This document shows, one piece after another, positions 52,592 to 62,408 of a stretch of 64,000 nt of DNA. The notes beneath the pieces were generated by a model that saw only the letters and a program-made list of their open reading frames with translations, did no database searches and was not told the DNA's origin. The DNA comes from Haloechinothrix alba (GTDB taxonomy: Bacteria > Actinomycetota > Actinomycetes > Mycobacteriales > Pseudonocardiaceae), in assembly GCF_900188115.1 (NCBI RefSeq), contig NZ_FZNW01000021.1:36717-100716 (forward strand), read 5' to 3'. The position numbers and the translations under genes are program-made. The first letter of the stretch is position 1. Every line of letters begins with the position of its first letter.

Positions 52592-53401
52592 CTACTCTCC
52601 TGTGAACTTCGGGGTTCGGCGTTCCAGGACAGCGGCGAGTCCTTCGCGGGCGTCGTTCGTTCCGGACAGCTCGGATACCGTGCGGGCTTCCTCCGGTAGC
52701 CGGGACTCCAGCGACGCGCCCGTACCGTTCCACAGCAGTCGCTTCGTAGCACCGAGCGCTCGTGGTGCGCTCGCGGCGAGGGTCCGCGCGAGTTCACGGG
52801 CCTCGCTGCCGAGGGCGTCGTCGGCGACGAGGGTTGTGACCAGGCCGAGATCCAGCGCCTCGGCAGCCGTGAGGGTGGGGTTCGTCAGCAGGATCTCCAT
52901 CGCCTTTCGGAATCCCACGATCCGGGGCAGCGTCACCGATGTCCCCGCGTCGGGTGCCATTCCGACCCGGACCGCACCCGACATGAACTTGGCCGACTCG
53001 GCCGCGACCACGAGATCGGCCGCGCACACGAGGCCGAACCCCCCGCCACCTGCCGCGAAACCGTGCGCCGCGACGATGACCGGCGCCTCGAGCTGTGTCA
53101 GTCCCGCCGTGGCGAGTTGTAGCCAGGATGTCGCCGTACGCAGGTACTCGGGGAGGGCCTCGCCCTTGCTCGCGAACGTGTCCACATCACCGCCCGCGCA
53201 GAAGTTCTTCCCCTCGCCGGAGAGGAGCACGACGCGGACCCGCGGCTCGCTGTGGCAGCGCAGTACCGCGTCGTGCAGTGCCTTGAGCAGCTCGACGTTC
53301 ATTCCGTTGGAGGCGTCAGGCCTGTTCAGCCGGATGCGAGCGACTCCGTCGGCGTCGAGGTCGAGGAGTACCGGACCCTCGTCGACCGGCTCAACTGTCA
53401 T
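52592..53401 (-). CDS. Enoyl-CoA hydratase/isomerase family protein
   Basis: A 269-residue crotonase-fold protein (GEGKNFCAGGDVDTF; AAHGFAAGGGGFGLVCAADL). ATG 53401 has GGGAGTGATC upstream and lies 11 bases inside the preceding hydratase gene, so the two are translationally coupled; the longer open frame to 53473 is shadow. It is the middle of three consecutive crotonase-fold genes that are clearly diverged from each other. Confidence 0.88.
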   Translation of the reverse strand: MTVEPVDEGPVLLDLDADGVARIRLNRPDASNGMNVELLKALHDAVLRCHSEPRVRVVLLSGEGKNFCAGGDVDTFASKGEALPEYLRTATSWLQLATAGLTQLEAPVIVAAHGFAAGGGGFGLVCAADLVVAAESAKFMSGAVRVGMAPDAGTSVTLPRIVGFRKAMEILLTNPTLTAAEALDLGLVTTLVADDALGSEARELARTLAASAPRALGATKRLLWNGTGASLESRLPEEARTVSELSGTNDAREGLAAVLERRTPKFTGE

Positions 53402-54191
53402 GATCACTCCCGTGTCGTGTGGTGGAGGTGCCGGTGGTCGGGTTCGACGCACCGGTGGTGATGTGCTCGACAACCGTCGCCGTCTCCAGGGCCAGACCGT
53501 CGTCCAGGCTCATCGTCGACCCCTGGTGCACGAGTTGCTTGATCGTGCCGAGCGTCGCCCTGTCCATCGACGCGACGTGCGTGGCGAACGCGCGAACCTC
53601 CGCGTCGAAGTCGGCCGGGGAGACGCACCGGTAGGCAAGGCCCCACTCCACCGCCTGCTCACCGGAGATGCGGTCGCCGGTGAGCAGGTGCCCGAGTGCC
53701 CGTTGCTTGCCCACCAGCCGGGGCAGTCGCTGGGAGCCGCCGCCACCCGGAACCTGCGCGGCCTTCACATGGTGGTCCGCGATCCGCGCGTCTTCGGCAA
53801 CGAGCGCGATGTCGCAGGCCTGCATCAACTCGAACCCGCCGGCCACGGCATACCCTCGCACCGCCGCGATGACGGGAACGGAGAGGCGGGCGATGCCCGA
53901 GCATGCCCGGTGGAAGTGCTCGAAGAGGGAGCGCAGGGCCGACGGACCGTCCGCGGTCAGGCGCTGCACCTCGTGCACGTCGCCGCCTGCGCAGAAGTTC
54001 CCGCCCGCTCCCTCGATCACGATGGCGGCGACGTCCGGGCTGAGCTCGCGCAGTGCGGAGTCGAGGCCGCGGGCGAGCTCGATCGTGACGGCGTTCATCG
54101 CGTCGGGGCGGTCGAGGGTGATGTATCCGACCGCTCCCTCGCGGCGGGTGCGCACGGCACCCGCCGAATCGTGCTCTGCTTGCGTGGTCAT
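53391..54191 (-). CDS. Enoyl-CoA hydratase/isomerase family protein
   Basis: A 266-residue crotonase-fold protein (GAGGNFCAGGDVHEV; VRGYAVAGGFELMQACDIA; AAQVPGGGGSQRLPRLVG, the last being the usual catalytic-site loop). Of the three adjacent hydratases this one has the most canonical GGGGSQRLPR segment. ATG 54191 is preferred to the open frame reaching 54302. A 76-base gap separates it from the MaoC-like gene. Confidence 0.88.
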   Translation of the reverse strand: MTTQAEHDSAGAVRTRREGAVGYITLDRPDAMNAVTIELARGLDSALRELSPDVAAIVIEGAGGNFCAGGDVHEVQRLTADGPSALRSLFEHFHRACSGIARLSVPVIAAVRGYAVAGGFELMQACDIALVAEDARIADHHVKAAQVPGGGGSQRLPRLVGKQRALGHLLTGDRISGEQAVEWGLAYRCVSPADFDAEVRAFATHVASMDRATLGTIKQLVHQGSTMSLDDGLALETATVVEHITTGASNPTTGTSTTRHGSDHDS

Positions 54192-54267
54192 GGGGTTGTG
54201 CACTCCAGGGTTGGCCCGGCGACGCGACGCGTGGCCGCGGGCACCGGCGCGGTGTGCCCGGGCGTTC

Positions 54268-54720
54268 CTACGGGACGTATCGCACGACCGATTCCACGAC
54301 ACATGCCGGCTTGTCGCTCTCCTCGATCTCGATGGTGGTGGAGAGCGTGACCTGGACAGTGCCGTCCTTCTCGGCGGCGTCGGCGATGCGAGAGCTGGCG
54401 CGGAGCCGGGCCCCGACCGGGGCGGGGGCGGGAAAGCGCACCTTGTTCAGACCGTAGTTGATTGCCATCGTCACGCCGTCCACACGGTACAGCTGCTGCA
54501 GGAACGACGGCAGCAGGGACAGTGTCAGCAGCCCGTGCGCGATCGTCCTGCCGAACGGCCCGTCCTTGGCGCGCTCCGGATCCACGTGTATCCACTGGTG
54601 GTCACCGGTGGCCTCGGCGAACCGGTCGATACGCGGCTGGTCGACGACCGCCCACTCCGTCGTACCCAGCTCCTCGCCCGCTGCCGCGGGAAGCTCGAAC
54701 GGGCTGGCGAAGACCCTCAT
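54268..54720 (-). CDS. MaoC-like hot-dog dehydratase/hydratase
   Basis: A 150-residue single hot-dog protein. The hydratase-2 motif is ATGDHQWIHVDPERA (D40 and H45), followed by the FGRTIAHGLLTLSL helix, both intact. It should hydrate a trans-2-enoyl-CoA to the (R)-3-hydroxy form, complementary to the crotonase-type enzymes downstream. It is the first gene of the minus-strand unit and diverges from the SDR at 54819 across an A/T island. Confidence 0.88.
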   Translation of the reverse strand: MRVFASPFELPAAAGEELGTTEWAVVDQPRIDRFAEATGDHQWIHVDPERAKDGPFGRTIAHGLLTLSLLPSFLQQLYRVDGVTMAINYGLNKVRFPAPAPVGARLRASSRIADAAEKDGTVQVTLSTTIEIEESDKPACVVESVVRYVP

Positions 54721-54744
54721 CCGACCCCTACTTTCCTGTTTCGT

Positions 54745-54777
54745 TCACTTTTAAATTTATGATAAAATAATCTAGCG
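54745..54777. promoter_or_regulatory. A/T-rich island in a divergent promoter
   Basis: CACTTTTAAATTTATGATAA continuing AATAATCTAG. It lies between the minus-strand MaoC-like gene (start 54720) and the plus-strand SDR (start 54819), about 25 and 42 bases away, so it can serve both directions. Confidence 0.5.
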
Positions 54778-54818
54778 TGTCCGTCAACGTGGCACGCAGC
54801 TGCCCGGAAGGAGGGGTG

Positions 54819-55616
54819 ATGGAGCTCGGCCTCGAAGGTGTCAGGGTGCTGGTGACCGGAGGTGCGTCCAATATCGGCCGGGGTATCGTGCACGGCTTCG
54901 CAGCCGAGGGTGCCCGCATCGTCATCTGCGATATCGATGGCGAGCAAGCGGCGAAGGTGCGCGAGGAGGCGTTGTCGCACGGTGCCAAGGCTGCCGAGGT
55001 CGCCGTGGTCGACCTGACCGCCGAAGAGTCCGGAACCCGGGCGGTGGGCAGCGTCGTCGACCTGTGGGGCGGGATTGACGTCCTCGTCAACAACGCGGGA
55101 TGGACCGCACCGGCATTCATCACCGAGGACGTGGACCGCAGGCGGTGGCTGCGCACCGTGGAGATCAACCTGCTGTCGGCCGTGGACTGCACGCAAGCAG
55201 CGGTACACGAGATGCGTTCGGTCGGGGGTGGCTCCATCGTGGCGATCTCCAGTGATGCGGCCTTCGGCGAGCACCGCCAGGGTGTCTACGGCGCCGCCAA
55301 AGCGGGCATGATCGCCCACGCCCGGACCGTCGCGAAGGAGCACGGGCGCGACGGGATCCGATCCAATGTGGTTTGTCCCGGTCTCGTGCTACCGGACGGG
55401 GATGAGGCTGTCGGGGCGGACAGCCTCTGGTCCGCGGGGCGGGACGCTGTGTTCAGCGACAAGCAGGTCGAGTCACTACGCAAGGGTATACCGCTGCGCA
55501 GGTTGACGAGTCCGGACGATGTGGCCAATGCGGTTGTCTGGCTTTCCTCGGAGCGGGCGGCGCGGCAGGTGACGGGGCAGGTCTTCTCCGTCAGCGGCGG
55601 TTTCGCCATGCCGTGA
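54819..55616 (+). CDS. Short-chain dehydrogenase/reductase
   Basis: A 265-residue SDR with VTGGASNIGRGIVHGF at the cofactor site, NNAGWT, the catalytic Ser in AISSDAA and VYGAAK in place of the YxxxK motif (Y and K kept). It should oxidise a 3-hydroxyacyl-CoA or a ring alcohol. GGAAGGAGG before ATG 54819 decides the start against GTG 54777 inside the A/T island. Confidence 0.87.
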   Translation: MELGLEGVRVLVTGGASNIGRGIVHGFAAEGARIVICDIDGEQAAKVREEALSHGAKAAEVAVVDLTAEESGTRAVGSVVDLWGGIDVLVNNAGWTAPAFITEDVDRRRWLRTVEINLLSAVDCTQAAVHEMRSVGGGSIVAISSDAAFGEHRQGVYGAAKAGMIAHARTVAKEHGRDGIRSNVVCPGLVLPDGDEAVGADSLWSAGRDAVFSDKQVESLRKGIPLRRLTSPDDVANAVVWLSSERAARQVTGQVFSVSGGFAMP

Positions 55617-55641
55617 CCGGCGCGGCTGGTCGTACGGATCA

Positions 55642-55676
55642 CATATACATGGAATTTATTCTATATTAAACTTGTA
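55642..55676. promoter_or_regulatory. A/T-rich island ahead of the thiolase operon
   Basis: ATATACATGGAATTTATTCT continuing ATATTAAAC, about 30 bases before ATG 55705. ATTTATTCTATATTAAAC shares both the TATTC core and the ATATTAAAC end with the island at 9834. Confidence 0.55.
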
Positions 55677-55704
55677 GCGATGCCAGCCGAGTAGAGGAGG
55701 ACAG

Positions 55705-56859
55705 ATGGCCGAGGCCTTCATTGTCGATGCGCAGCGCAGCCCGGTGGGCCGCCGACGAGGTGGCCTGTCCGCGGTCCACCCGGCCGACCTCGGCGCGCAC
55801 GTGATCCGCGGACTCGTCGAGCGGACCGGTGTCGACCCCGCGGCGATCGACGATGTGATCTTCGGTTGCCTCGACACCATTGGCGCGCAAGCCGGTGACA
55901 TCGCGCGTACGAGTGCGCTGGCCGCGGGGGTGCCCGAGTCCGTTCCCGGTGTCACGGTGGATCGTCAGTGCGGTTCCTCGCAGCAGGCGGTGCACTTCGC
56001 CGCGCAGGCCGTGATGAGCGGGACCGCAGAGCTCGTCCTGGCAGGCGGTGTGCAGAACATGAGCCAGTACCCGATACTCAGCTCGTTCCAGGCGGGCGAG
56101 CCGTACGGCGCATCGGACCCGTGGACGGGCTGTGCGGGATGGGAATCGCGTTACGGGGAGCAGGAGATATCGCAGTTCCGCTCCGCGGAGATGATCGCGG
56201 ATGAGTACGGCATCTCCCGTCCGGAGATGGAGCGGTTCGCGCTGGAGAGTCACCGGCGTGCCGTCCGAGCCCGGGAGGACGGCCGGTTCGATCAGGAGCT
56301 GCTGCCGCTCGACGGTGTGAAGCGTGACGAGGGGCCGCGGGCCGATACCTCACCGGACAAGATGGCCGAGCTCGAGCCCGTGGTCACGGACGGCCGGATA
56401 ACGGCTGCCGTGGCGAGCCAGATCTCCGACGCCGCGGCCGCGATGCTTGTCGCGTCGGAAGAGGCGGTACGCGCGCACGGCCTGACGCCGCGGGCCCGCG
56501 TGCACCACCTGTCGGTACTCGGCTCGGATCCGGTCAACCTCCTGACCGCCCCGATACCCGCGACACGGCGCGCGCTGGCCAGGACGGGGCTCGGTGTGGA
56601 CGACATCGACCTGTTCGAGTGCAACGAGGCGTTCGCCAGTGTGGTGCTCGCGTGGCAGCGGGAGCTCGGCGTGGATCCGGAGAGGGTCAACGTCAACGGC
56701 GGCGCGATAGCGCTCGGTCACCCGCTCGGTGCGACCGGTGCCCGGCTGATGACGACCATGCTCCACGAGCTCGAGCGCACCGGCGGCCGGTTCGGCCTGC
56801 AGACCATGTGCGAGGGCGGAGGACAATCCAATGTGACCATCATCGAACGGCTGGGATGA
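55705..56859 (+). CDS. Thiolase (FadA6-like acetyl-CoA acyltransferase)
   Basis: A 384-residue thiolase with Cys89 in VDRQCGSSQQAV, NEAFASV, GHPLGATG and CEGGGQ all intact. Segments such as GGVQNMSQYPI and the RYGEQEISQFR stretch closely recall mycobacterial FadA6 of the KstR2 regulon, which acts on late steroid-ring CoA esters; this comparison is from memory. AGAGGAGGAC precedes ATG 55705. It overlaps the acyl-CoA dehydrogenase (ATGA). Confidence 0.9.
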   Translation: MAEAFIVDAQRSPVGRRRGGLSAVHPADLGAHVIRGLVERTGVDPAAIDDVIFGCLDTIGAQAGDIARTSALAAGVPESVPGVTVDRQCGSSQQAVHFAAQAVMSGTAELVLAGGVQNMSQYPILSSFQAGEPYGASDPWTGCAGWESRYGEQEISQFRSAEMIADEYGISRPEMERFALESHRRAVRAREDGRFDQELLPLDGVKRDEGPRADTSPDKMAELEPVVTDGRITAAVASQISDAAAAMLVASEEAVRAHGLTPRARVHHLSVLGSDPVNLLTAPIPATRRALARTGLGVDDIDLFECNEAFASVVLAWQRELGVDPERVNVNGGAIALGHPLGATGARLMTTMLHELERTGGRFGLQTMCEGGGQSNVTIIERLG

Positions 56860-58013
56860 TTGCCATGGAGCGGAAGCTCTACGACGATACGCACGAGCAG
56901 TACCGGGAGACGGTGCGCACGTTCCTGCAGAAGGAGGTCGTTCCGTACCACGAATCGTGGGAAGCCGACAGGTGGATCGATCGCTCGGTATTCGCCAGGG
57001 CAGCCGGTCTCGGGGTCTACGGTCTGCAGATCCCGGAGGCCTACGGCGGTGCCGGGGAGCAGGACTACCGCTTCCGCATGGTGGCCGCGGAGGAGATCGC
57101 CAAGGCGCACACGATCTCCTTCGCGGTGACCATCGCGCTGCAGGACGACCTGGTACTGCATTACCTGCTCGACCTCACCACCGAGGAGCAGCGCCGGCGA
57201 TGGCTGCCGGGCATCGCCCGGGGCGAGCTGATCGGGGCGCTGGCGATGAGCGAGCCCGGAGCAGGCAGTGACCTGCGGGGAATTCGAACGACTGCGCGTC
57301 GCGACGGCGACGAGTGGATCCTGAACGGGCAGAAAACCTTCATCAGCAGCGGGATCATGGCCGATCTCGTGATCGTCGCCGCGCGAACCGATCCCGACGC
57401 AGGCTCGAACGGGTACAGCCTGTTCGTGGTGGAGAAGGACATGCCGGGTTTCCGGCGAGGCAGGAAGCTGGACAAGATCGGACTGCCGGCGCAGGACACC
57501 GCGGAACTGTACTTCGACGACGTCCGGGTGCCGTCGGACAACCTGCTCGGCGTTGAAGGCCGGGGATTGCAGCACCTGATGAGCCACCTTCCCCGCGAAC
57601 GCCTCGGCGTCACCGTCAAGTCCCTCGCGAACTGCCGAGCGGTGTTCGACGTGACGCGGCAGTACTGCGCCGAGCGCCAGGCATTCGGCCGGTCGATCGC
57701 CGAGTTCCAGCACGTTCGTTTCGAGCTCGCCGAGATGGCCACGGAGATCGATGTCGCGCAAGCCTATGTCGACGACTCGGTGCGCGCGTACAACGCGGGC
57801 GAGCTGACAGCGGTGGACGCGGCCAAGGGGAAGTGGTACGTGAGCGAGCTGCAGAAACGGATCATGGATCGCTGCCTGCAGCTGCACGGGGGCTACGGCT
57901 ACATGACCGAGTACGCGGTCGCCCGGGCGTTCGTGGACACACGCGTGCAGACCATCTACGGCGGAACCACCGAGATCATGAAGGAGCTGATCGGGCGCGA
58001 TCTCGTGGGTTGA
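56856..58013 (+). CDS. Acyl-CoA dehydrogenase (isovaleryl/long-chain type)
   Basis: A 385-residue flavoprotein. ALAMSEPGAGSDLRGIRT and ILNGQKTFISSG form the FAD/beta-domain signature and LQLHGGYGYMTEY the carboxy-terminal one. The YEGT motif reads IYGGTTEI (Glu to Gly), while LPRERLGVT has the Glu position used by isovaleryl/long-chain enzymes, so the active base is probably there. ATG 56856 overlaps the thiolase stop; ATG 56865 is an in-frame alternative. Confidence 0.9.
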   Translation: MIAMERKLYDDTHEQYRETVRTFLQKEVVPYHESWEADRWIDRSVFARAAGLGVYGLQIPEAYGGAGEQDYRFRMVAAEEIAKAHTISFAVTIALQDDLVLHYLLDLTTEEQRRRWLPGIARGELIGALAMSEPGAGSDLRGIRTTARRDGDEWILNGQKTFISSGIMADLVIVAARTDPDAGSNGYSLFVVEKDMPGFRRGRKLDKIGLPAQDTAELYFDDVRVPSDNLLGVEGRGLQHLMSHLPRERLGVTVKSLANCRAVFDVTRQYCAERQAFGRSIAEFQHVRFELAEMATEIDVAQAYVDDSVRAYNAGELTAVDAAKGKWYVSELQKRIMDRCLQLHGGYGYMTEYAVARAFVDTRVQTIYGGTTEIMKELIGRDLVG

Positions 58014-58098
58014 CCCGGCGCCCGGCGACAGGACCGGACCGTGCGCCCGAGCCGCCCGCGCGCTCGTCCGGTAGGCAACCAGCACAGCAGGAGCACGC

Positions 58099-59544
58099 AT
58101 GCACGTGGAATACGACAGGCTCTTCATCGGTGGCGACTGGGTCGCGCCCAGCTCGGCGTCACGGATCGACGTGACGTCGGCAAGCACCGAAGAACCGATC
58201 GGCCGGGTACCCGAGGCACGCGAGGAGGATGTCGAGGCCGCGGTCAACGCCGCCCGCCGGGCCTTCGACGATCCCGCAGGCTGGTCCGGTTGGCCGGCAG
58301 CCGAGCGGGCGGCCGCCATGGAGCGGTTGGCCGACGAGCTGGTTGCGCGCAGCGAGGAGATCGTGCGCCGCGTCAGTAGCCAGAACGGGATGCCGGTGAG
58401 TATCGGCGAGCAGAGTGAGGCGCTGTTCCCGTCCTTGCTGTTGGGGTACTACGCCACCCTGATCCAGGAGCAACCCGGCGAGGAGCGCAGGCCGGCGTTC
58501 GTGGCCGGCACCACCGTTGTGCGGCGTGATCCGGTCGGTGTGGTGGCTGCGGTCGTGCCGTGGAACTTCCCGCAGTCGTTGAGTTTCTTCAAGATCGCGC
58601 CGGCGCTCGCCGCCGGCTGTACGGTGGTGCTCAAGCCTGCGCCGGAGACGGTGTTGGACGCGTTCGTCATCGCCGAAGCGGCCGAAGCGGCAGGGTTGCC
58701 GCCGGGTGTGATCAACATCGTTCCCGGCGATCGGGACGCCGGTGCTGCGCTTGTCGCGCATCCCGGCGTGGACAAGGTGTCGTTCACGGGCTCGACCGCT
58801 GCCGGACGCGCGATCGGCGAGGTATGCGGGCGGCTGCTCCGGCCGGTCACGCTGGAGCTGGGCGGAAAGTCGGCTGCGATCGTACTGGATGACGCCGACC
58901 TGCCGTCGAGGTTCGAAAGCCTGTTCCAGGCGACCCTGATGAACAGCGGGCAGACGTGCTACGTGGGAACGAGGATCCTGGCTCCGCGGAATCGCTACGA
59001 CTCGGTGGTCGAGGCGTTGACGGCGATGGTGCGTTCACTGAAGCTGGGTGATCCGCTGGATCCCGCCACCGAGCTCGGCCCGCTGGTCAGCGAGCGGCAA
59101 CGCGACCGCGTCGAGGCCTATATCAGTGCCGGCCGGTCCGAGGGTGCGCGGCTGGTCAGTGGCGGCAAGCGACCGGCGGAGTTCGACAGGGGGTGGTACG
59201 TCGAGCCGACCGTGTTCGCTGACGTGGACAACGACTCGGCCATCGCCAGGGAGGAGATCTTCGGACCCGTGCTGTCCGTGATTCCGTACAGCACGGTCGA
59301 CGAGGCGGTCGCCATCGCGAACGACTCCGAGTACGGTCTCGGCGGTAGCGTGTGGTCGGCCGACCCCGAGCGTGCCGAGTCGGTCGCCGCGCGGGTACAG
59401 ACGGGATCGATCGGGATCAACAACTACATGCTCGACCCCGGAGCGCCGTTCGGGGGCGTCAAGGCGAGCGGTATCGGCCGTGAACTCGGTCCCGAGGGGC
59501 TCGAGGCCAACCAGGTGACCAAGTCGATCTACCTGGAACCGTGA
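58099..59544 (+). CDS. NAD(P)-dependent aldehyde dehydrogenase
   Basis: A 481-residue aldehyde dehydrogenase. The general base is E253 in LELGGKSA and the nucleophile C287 in NSGQTCYVG; VPWNFPQSLSFFKIAPALAA, in part, and VSFTGSTAAGRAIG form the cofactor site. It should oxidise an aldehyde to an acid, for instance after terminal hydroxylation by a P450. GCAGGAGCACGC precedes ATG 58099. It ends 43 bases before the convergent minus-strand operon. Confidence 0.92.
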   Translation: MHVEYDRLFIGGDWVAPSSASRIDVTSASTEEPIGRVPEAREEDVEAAVNAARRAFDDPAGWSGWPAAERAAAMERLADELVARSEEIVRRVSSQNGMPVSIGEQSEALFPSLLLGYYATLIQEQPGEERRPAFVAGTTVVRRDPVGVVAAVVPWNFPQSLSFFKIAPALAAGCTVVLKPAPETVLDAFVIAEAAEAAGLPPGVINIVPGDRDAGAALVAHPGVDKVSFTGSTAAGRAIGEVCGRLLRPVTLELGGKSAAIVLDDADLPSRFESLFQATLMNSGQTCYVGTRILAPRNRYDSVVEALTAMVRSLKLGDPLDPATELGPLVSERQRDRVEAYISAGRSEGARLVSGGKRPAEFDRGWYVEPTVFADVDNDSAIAREEIFGPVLSVIPYSTVDEAVAIANDSEYGLGGSVWSADPERAESVAARVQTGSIGINNYMLDPGAPFGGVKASGIGRELGPEGLEANQVTKSIYLEP

Positions 59545-59587
59545 CCGCGCGGGGGTGTCCCGCGGCGGTTCGGCCCACGGCTGCTGA

Positions 59588-60487
59588 TCACTGCCGGGTC
59601 GAACTGTCGACAGTCACGGTCGCGTTCGGCCGCGGCTCCGCTCCCTCTGTCCAGTCAGGACCGACGGCGCTGAGCGTCATGCCGCCGGATTCCTGGGAGT
59701 CGGTGCGTACGAGCGATGCGCGTTGTCCACAGTACAGCGGGCGGAGTACGCGGTGGTGGATATGCGTGACCGGCTGCGGATGCTCTTCGAGTCGTACCAG
59801 CTCGGCCAGCGCCAGCGTCATCAGGGGCCCGTGGACGACCAGTCCGGGATAGCCTTCCACCCGTGTCGCGTACGGCCAGTCGTAATGGATCCGATGCGGG
59901 TTCGAGGTCGCGGCGCTGAAGCGCATGAGGAGCGTCGGGTCGGTGGCCAGCTCCCACTCCCATGCCGCGTGACGATGCAGCGGCGACCCGGCTGGGGTGA
60001 GGCCGGACGCGCTGTCCGGTGTGGCGGCGTCGTCACCGGCCGCGCCGCCTTCACGGAACACGAGGTCCTGGGTCTCGTCCACGGCACAGGCACCGTCCTC
60101 GTTGAACAGCCGGGTACGTATCTTGACGAGTACGAGGTTGCCGCTGCGGCCGGACTTCTCCTCGACCGAGGTCACCCGCGACTCGCGGCGGACGGTGCTG
60201 CCGACGGTGATGCCTGCGTGGAAGCCGGCGGACCCGCCCGCGAACATGCGCCGGGGAAGGTCGATCGGGGGCAGGAACGAGCCGCGCCGCGGGTGCCCGT
60301 CGACACCGATCTCCGCGGATACCGGCCACCGTGCCAGGGCCACCCAGTGCCACAGCGGCGGCAACTCGTCGCCGACGCCCGGGGCGGCGAGGCCGTCGTC
60401 GAGCAGCGCGGCCAGCGCTGCCACCGGCGCGTGCTCGACCACCTCGTCGGTGACGACCGTGTGCGGCTCCCACGACACGGGGCTCAC
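59588..60487 (-). CDS. FAS1-like/HTD2-type dehydratase (mesaconyl- or itaconyl-CoA-hydratase-like)
   Basis: A 299-residue protein with a double hot-dog arrangement. The amino half has [20 protein letters not shown] and [17 protein letters not shown], as in FAS1-like MaoC proteins. The carboxy half has [20 protein letters not shown] and [12 protein letters not shown], the signature of mesaconyl-C4-CoA and itaconyl-CoA hydratases. GTG 60487 overlaps the upstream SDR stop. Last gene of a four-gene unit with an acyl-CoA dehydrogenase and a CoA-ester lyase. Confidence 0.82.
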   Translation of the reverse strand: MSPVSWEPHTVVTDEVVEHAPVAALAALLDDGLAAPGVGDELPPLWHWVALARWPVSAEIGVDGHPRRGSFLPPIDLPRRMFAGGSAGFHAGITVGSTVRRESRVTSVEEKSGRSGNLVLVKIRTRLFNEDGACAVDETQDLVFREGGAAGDDAATPDSASGLTPAGSPLHRHAAWEWELATDPTLLMRFSAATSNPHRIHYDWPYATRVEGYPGLVVHGPLMTLALAELVRLEEHPQPVTHIHHRVLRPLYCGQRASLVRTDSQESGGMTLSAVGPDWTEGAEPRPNATVTVDSSTRQ

Positions 60488-61224
60488 ATGAACCTTCCGC
60501 CGGTGACTTCCAGGACCGTGCCGGTCATGTAGGAGGACAGGTCCGAGGCGAGGAAGAGCGCGACCGAAGCGACCTCGCCCGGCTCTCCCGCGCGCTGCAT
60601 GGGGATCTCGTGCATCTTGCCCTCCCAGACGTGCTCCGGCATGGCCGTGGTCATCGGTGTGGCGATCAACCCGGGCTGTATCGCGTTGACCCGGACGCCA
60701 TGGTGCGCCATTTCCTTGGCGGCTGCCTTGGAGAGCCCGACGATGCCTGCCTTGGCCGCGGAGTAGTTCGTCTGCCCGGCCATGCCGACCTTGCCGGAGA
60801 GCGAGGAGACGTTGACGACAGCTCCGCTGCGCTGCTCGCGCATGACCGCTGCCGCCTGCCGGGTGCCGTTCCAGCAGCCCTTGAGGTGCACGTCGACGAC
60901 CTGGTCGAACTGCTCCTCGGTCATGGTACGCATGGTCGCGTCCCTGGTGACGCCAGCGTTGTTGACCATGACGTCCACCGAGCCGGTGAGATCGGTCGCG
61001 GCACGCAGTAGCGCGTCGATATCGGCGGACCGGGTGACATCGCACCGGTGCGCGTGGGCCCTTTCGGTGCCGCCGAGCTCGGTGACCGCGGTCTCGGAGG
61101 CGTCCCCGTCGAGGTCGCCGAGAACGACTCGGGCCCCCTCTTGTACGAAGCGTTGCGCGATCGCGAAGCCGATTCCCTGAGCCGCTCCCGTGATCACCGC
61201 GGTCCGCCCGTCCAGCAGTCCCAC
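60484..61224 (-). CDS. 3-oxoacyl-ACP/CoA reductase-like SDR (FabG type)
   Basis: A 246-residue [43 protein letters not shown] and the closing [10 protein letters not shown] are textbook FabG features. It would interconvert a 3-hydroxy- and 3-oxoacyl-CoA. GTG 61224 has GGGGAGG at a suitable distance, and that ribosome site is the end of the upstream dehydrogenase gene, so coupling is tight. The open frame beyond is shadow of the dehydrogenase. Confidence 0.9.
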   Translation of the reverse strand: MGLLDGRTAVITGAAQGIGFAIAQRFVQEGARVVLGDLDGDASETAVTELGGTERAHAHRCDVTRSADIDALLRAATDLTGSVDVMVNNAGVTRDATMRTMTEEQFDQVVDVHLKGCWNGTRQAAAVMREQRSGAVVNVSSLSGKVGMAGQTNYSAAKAGIVGLSKAAAKEMAHHGVRVNAIQPGLIATPMTTAMPEHVWEGKMHEIPMQRAGEPGEVASVALFLASDLSSYMTGTVLEVTGGRFM

Positions 61225-61229
61225 GCCGG

Positions 61230-62408
61230 TTACCTCCCCTCGCTGTCCTGTGCCTCGCGCGCGATCAGCTGCGCGGCGATGACGTTGCGCTGGATCTCGT
61301 TGGTGCCTTCGCCGAGGATCATCAGCGGTGCGTCCCTGAAGTAGCGCTCGACGTCGAACTCCTTCGAGTAACCGTATCCTCCGTGCACGCGCATGGCGTC
61401 CAGGGCGACCTGCATCGCGTTCTCCGAGGCGAACAGCTTGGCCATGCCGGCTTCCATGTCCGTGCGCTCTCCCGCGTCCAGGCACGCGGCGGCGTCCACC
61501 GTCATGAGCCGGGACGCCCGCACCTTGGTCGCCATGTCGGCGAGGAGGTTGCCCACCGACTGGTGCTTCCAGATCGGTTTGCCGAACGACTCGCGTTGCT
61601 GGGAGTAGGCCACGGCCTCGGCAAGGGCCGCCTGACCGACCCCGACCGCGCGTGCCGCTACCTGGATGCGTCCGACCTCGAGACCGCGCATCATGTGCGC
61701 CCAGCCCTTGTTCGGCTCGCCGCCGAGAACGGCGCTGCTCGGCACCCGGGCGGCGTCGAAGACGACCTCGCACGACTCCACACCGCGGTAGCCGAGCTTG
61801 GGCAGGTTCGGCGACACCTCGACCCCCTCACCGGCCTCGACCAGTACCACGCTCATTCCGCGGTGTGCCGGTTCCGCCTCCGGGTCGGTGATGCAGAGCA
61901 GCCCGATCAGCCCGGAGTGGCGGGCATTGGAGATCCACATCTTGGATCCGTTGATCACCAGCTCGTCACCGTCGGCCTGGGCCTGCGTACGCATCGCCTG
62001 GAGGTCGCTGCCACCGCCGGGTTCGGTCAGGGCCATCGTCGCTCGCAGGCTGCCGTCAGCCATGCGCGGCAGGTAGGCATCGCGCTGTTCGGGGGTTCCG
62101 AAGTGCCTGATCAGGTAGGTGATGACCGAGTGCCCGCCGATCGCCCCTGCCAGGCTCATCCAGCCACGTGCCAGCTCCTCGGTCACGAGCGCGAAGCACG
62201 CTGTGCTGACATCCACGCCGCCGTGTTCCTCGGGCGCCAGCAGGCCGAAGAACCCGAGCCTCTTCATCTCCTCGATGAACTCCTCGGGGTAGATGTCGCC
62301 CGGCTCGTACTCGCGTACCTTCGGGCGGACGCGCTGGTCAACGAACTCGGCGACCATCGCGACCATGTCGCGCTCCTCCTGGCTCAACATACTGGTCGCC
62401 GCGGTCAT
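61230..62408 (-). CDS. Acyl-CoA dehydrogenase (MCAD-like)
   Basis: A 392-residue flavoprotein: [31 protein letters not shown] and [18 protein letters not shown]. The carboxy-terminal motif [12 protein letters not shown] keeps the Glu of the classical EGT motif, unlike the enzymes at 25300 and 56856. GCAGGAGGCACC precedes ATG 62408. It overlaps the lyase stop (ATGA). A methylsuccinyl-, isobutyryl- or short-chain acyl-CoA substrate would suit the hydratase and lyase beside it. Confidence 0.9.
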   Translation of the reverse strand: MTAATSMLSQEERDMVAMVAEFVDQRVRPKVREYEPGDIYPEEFIEEMKRLGFFGLLAPEEHGGVDVSTACFALVTEELARGWMSLAGAIGGHSVITYLIRHFGTPEQRDAYLPRMADGSLRATMALTEPGGGSDLQAMRTQAQADGDELVINGSKMWISNARHSGLIGLLCITDPEAEPAHRGMSVVLVEAGEGVEVSPNLPKLGYRGVESCEVVFDAARVPSSAVLGGEPNKGWAHMMRGLEVGRIQVAARAVGVGQAALAEAVAYSQQRESFGKPIWKHQSVGNLLADMATKVRASRLMTVDAAACLDAGERTDMEAGMAKLFASENAMQVALDAMRVHGGYGYSKEFDVERYFRDAPLMILGEGTNEIQRNVIAAQLIAREAQDSEGR

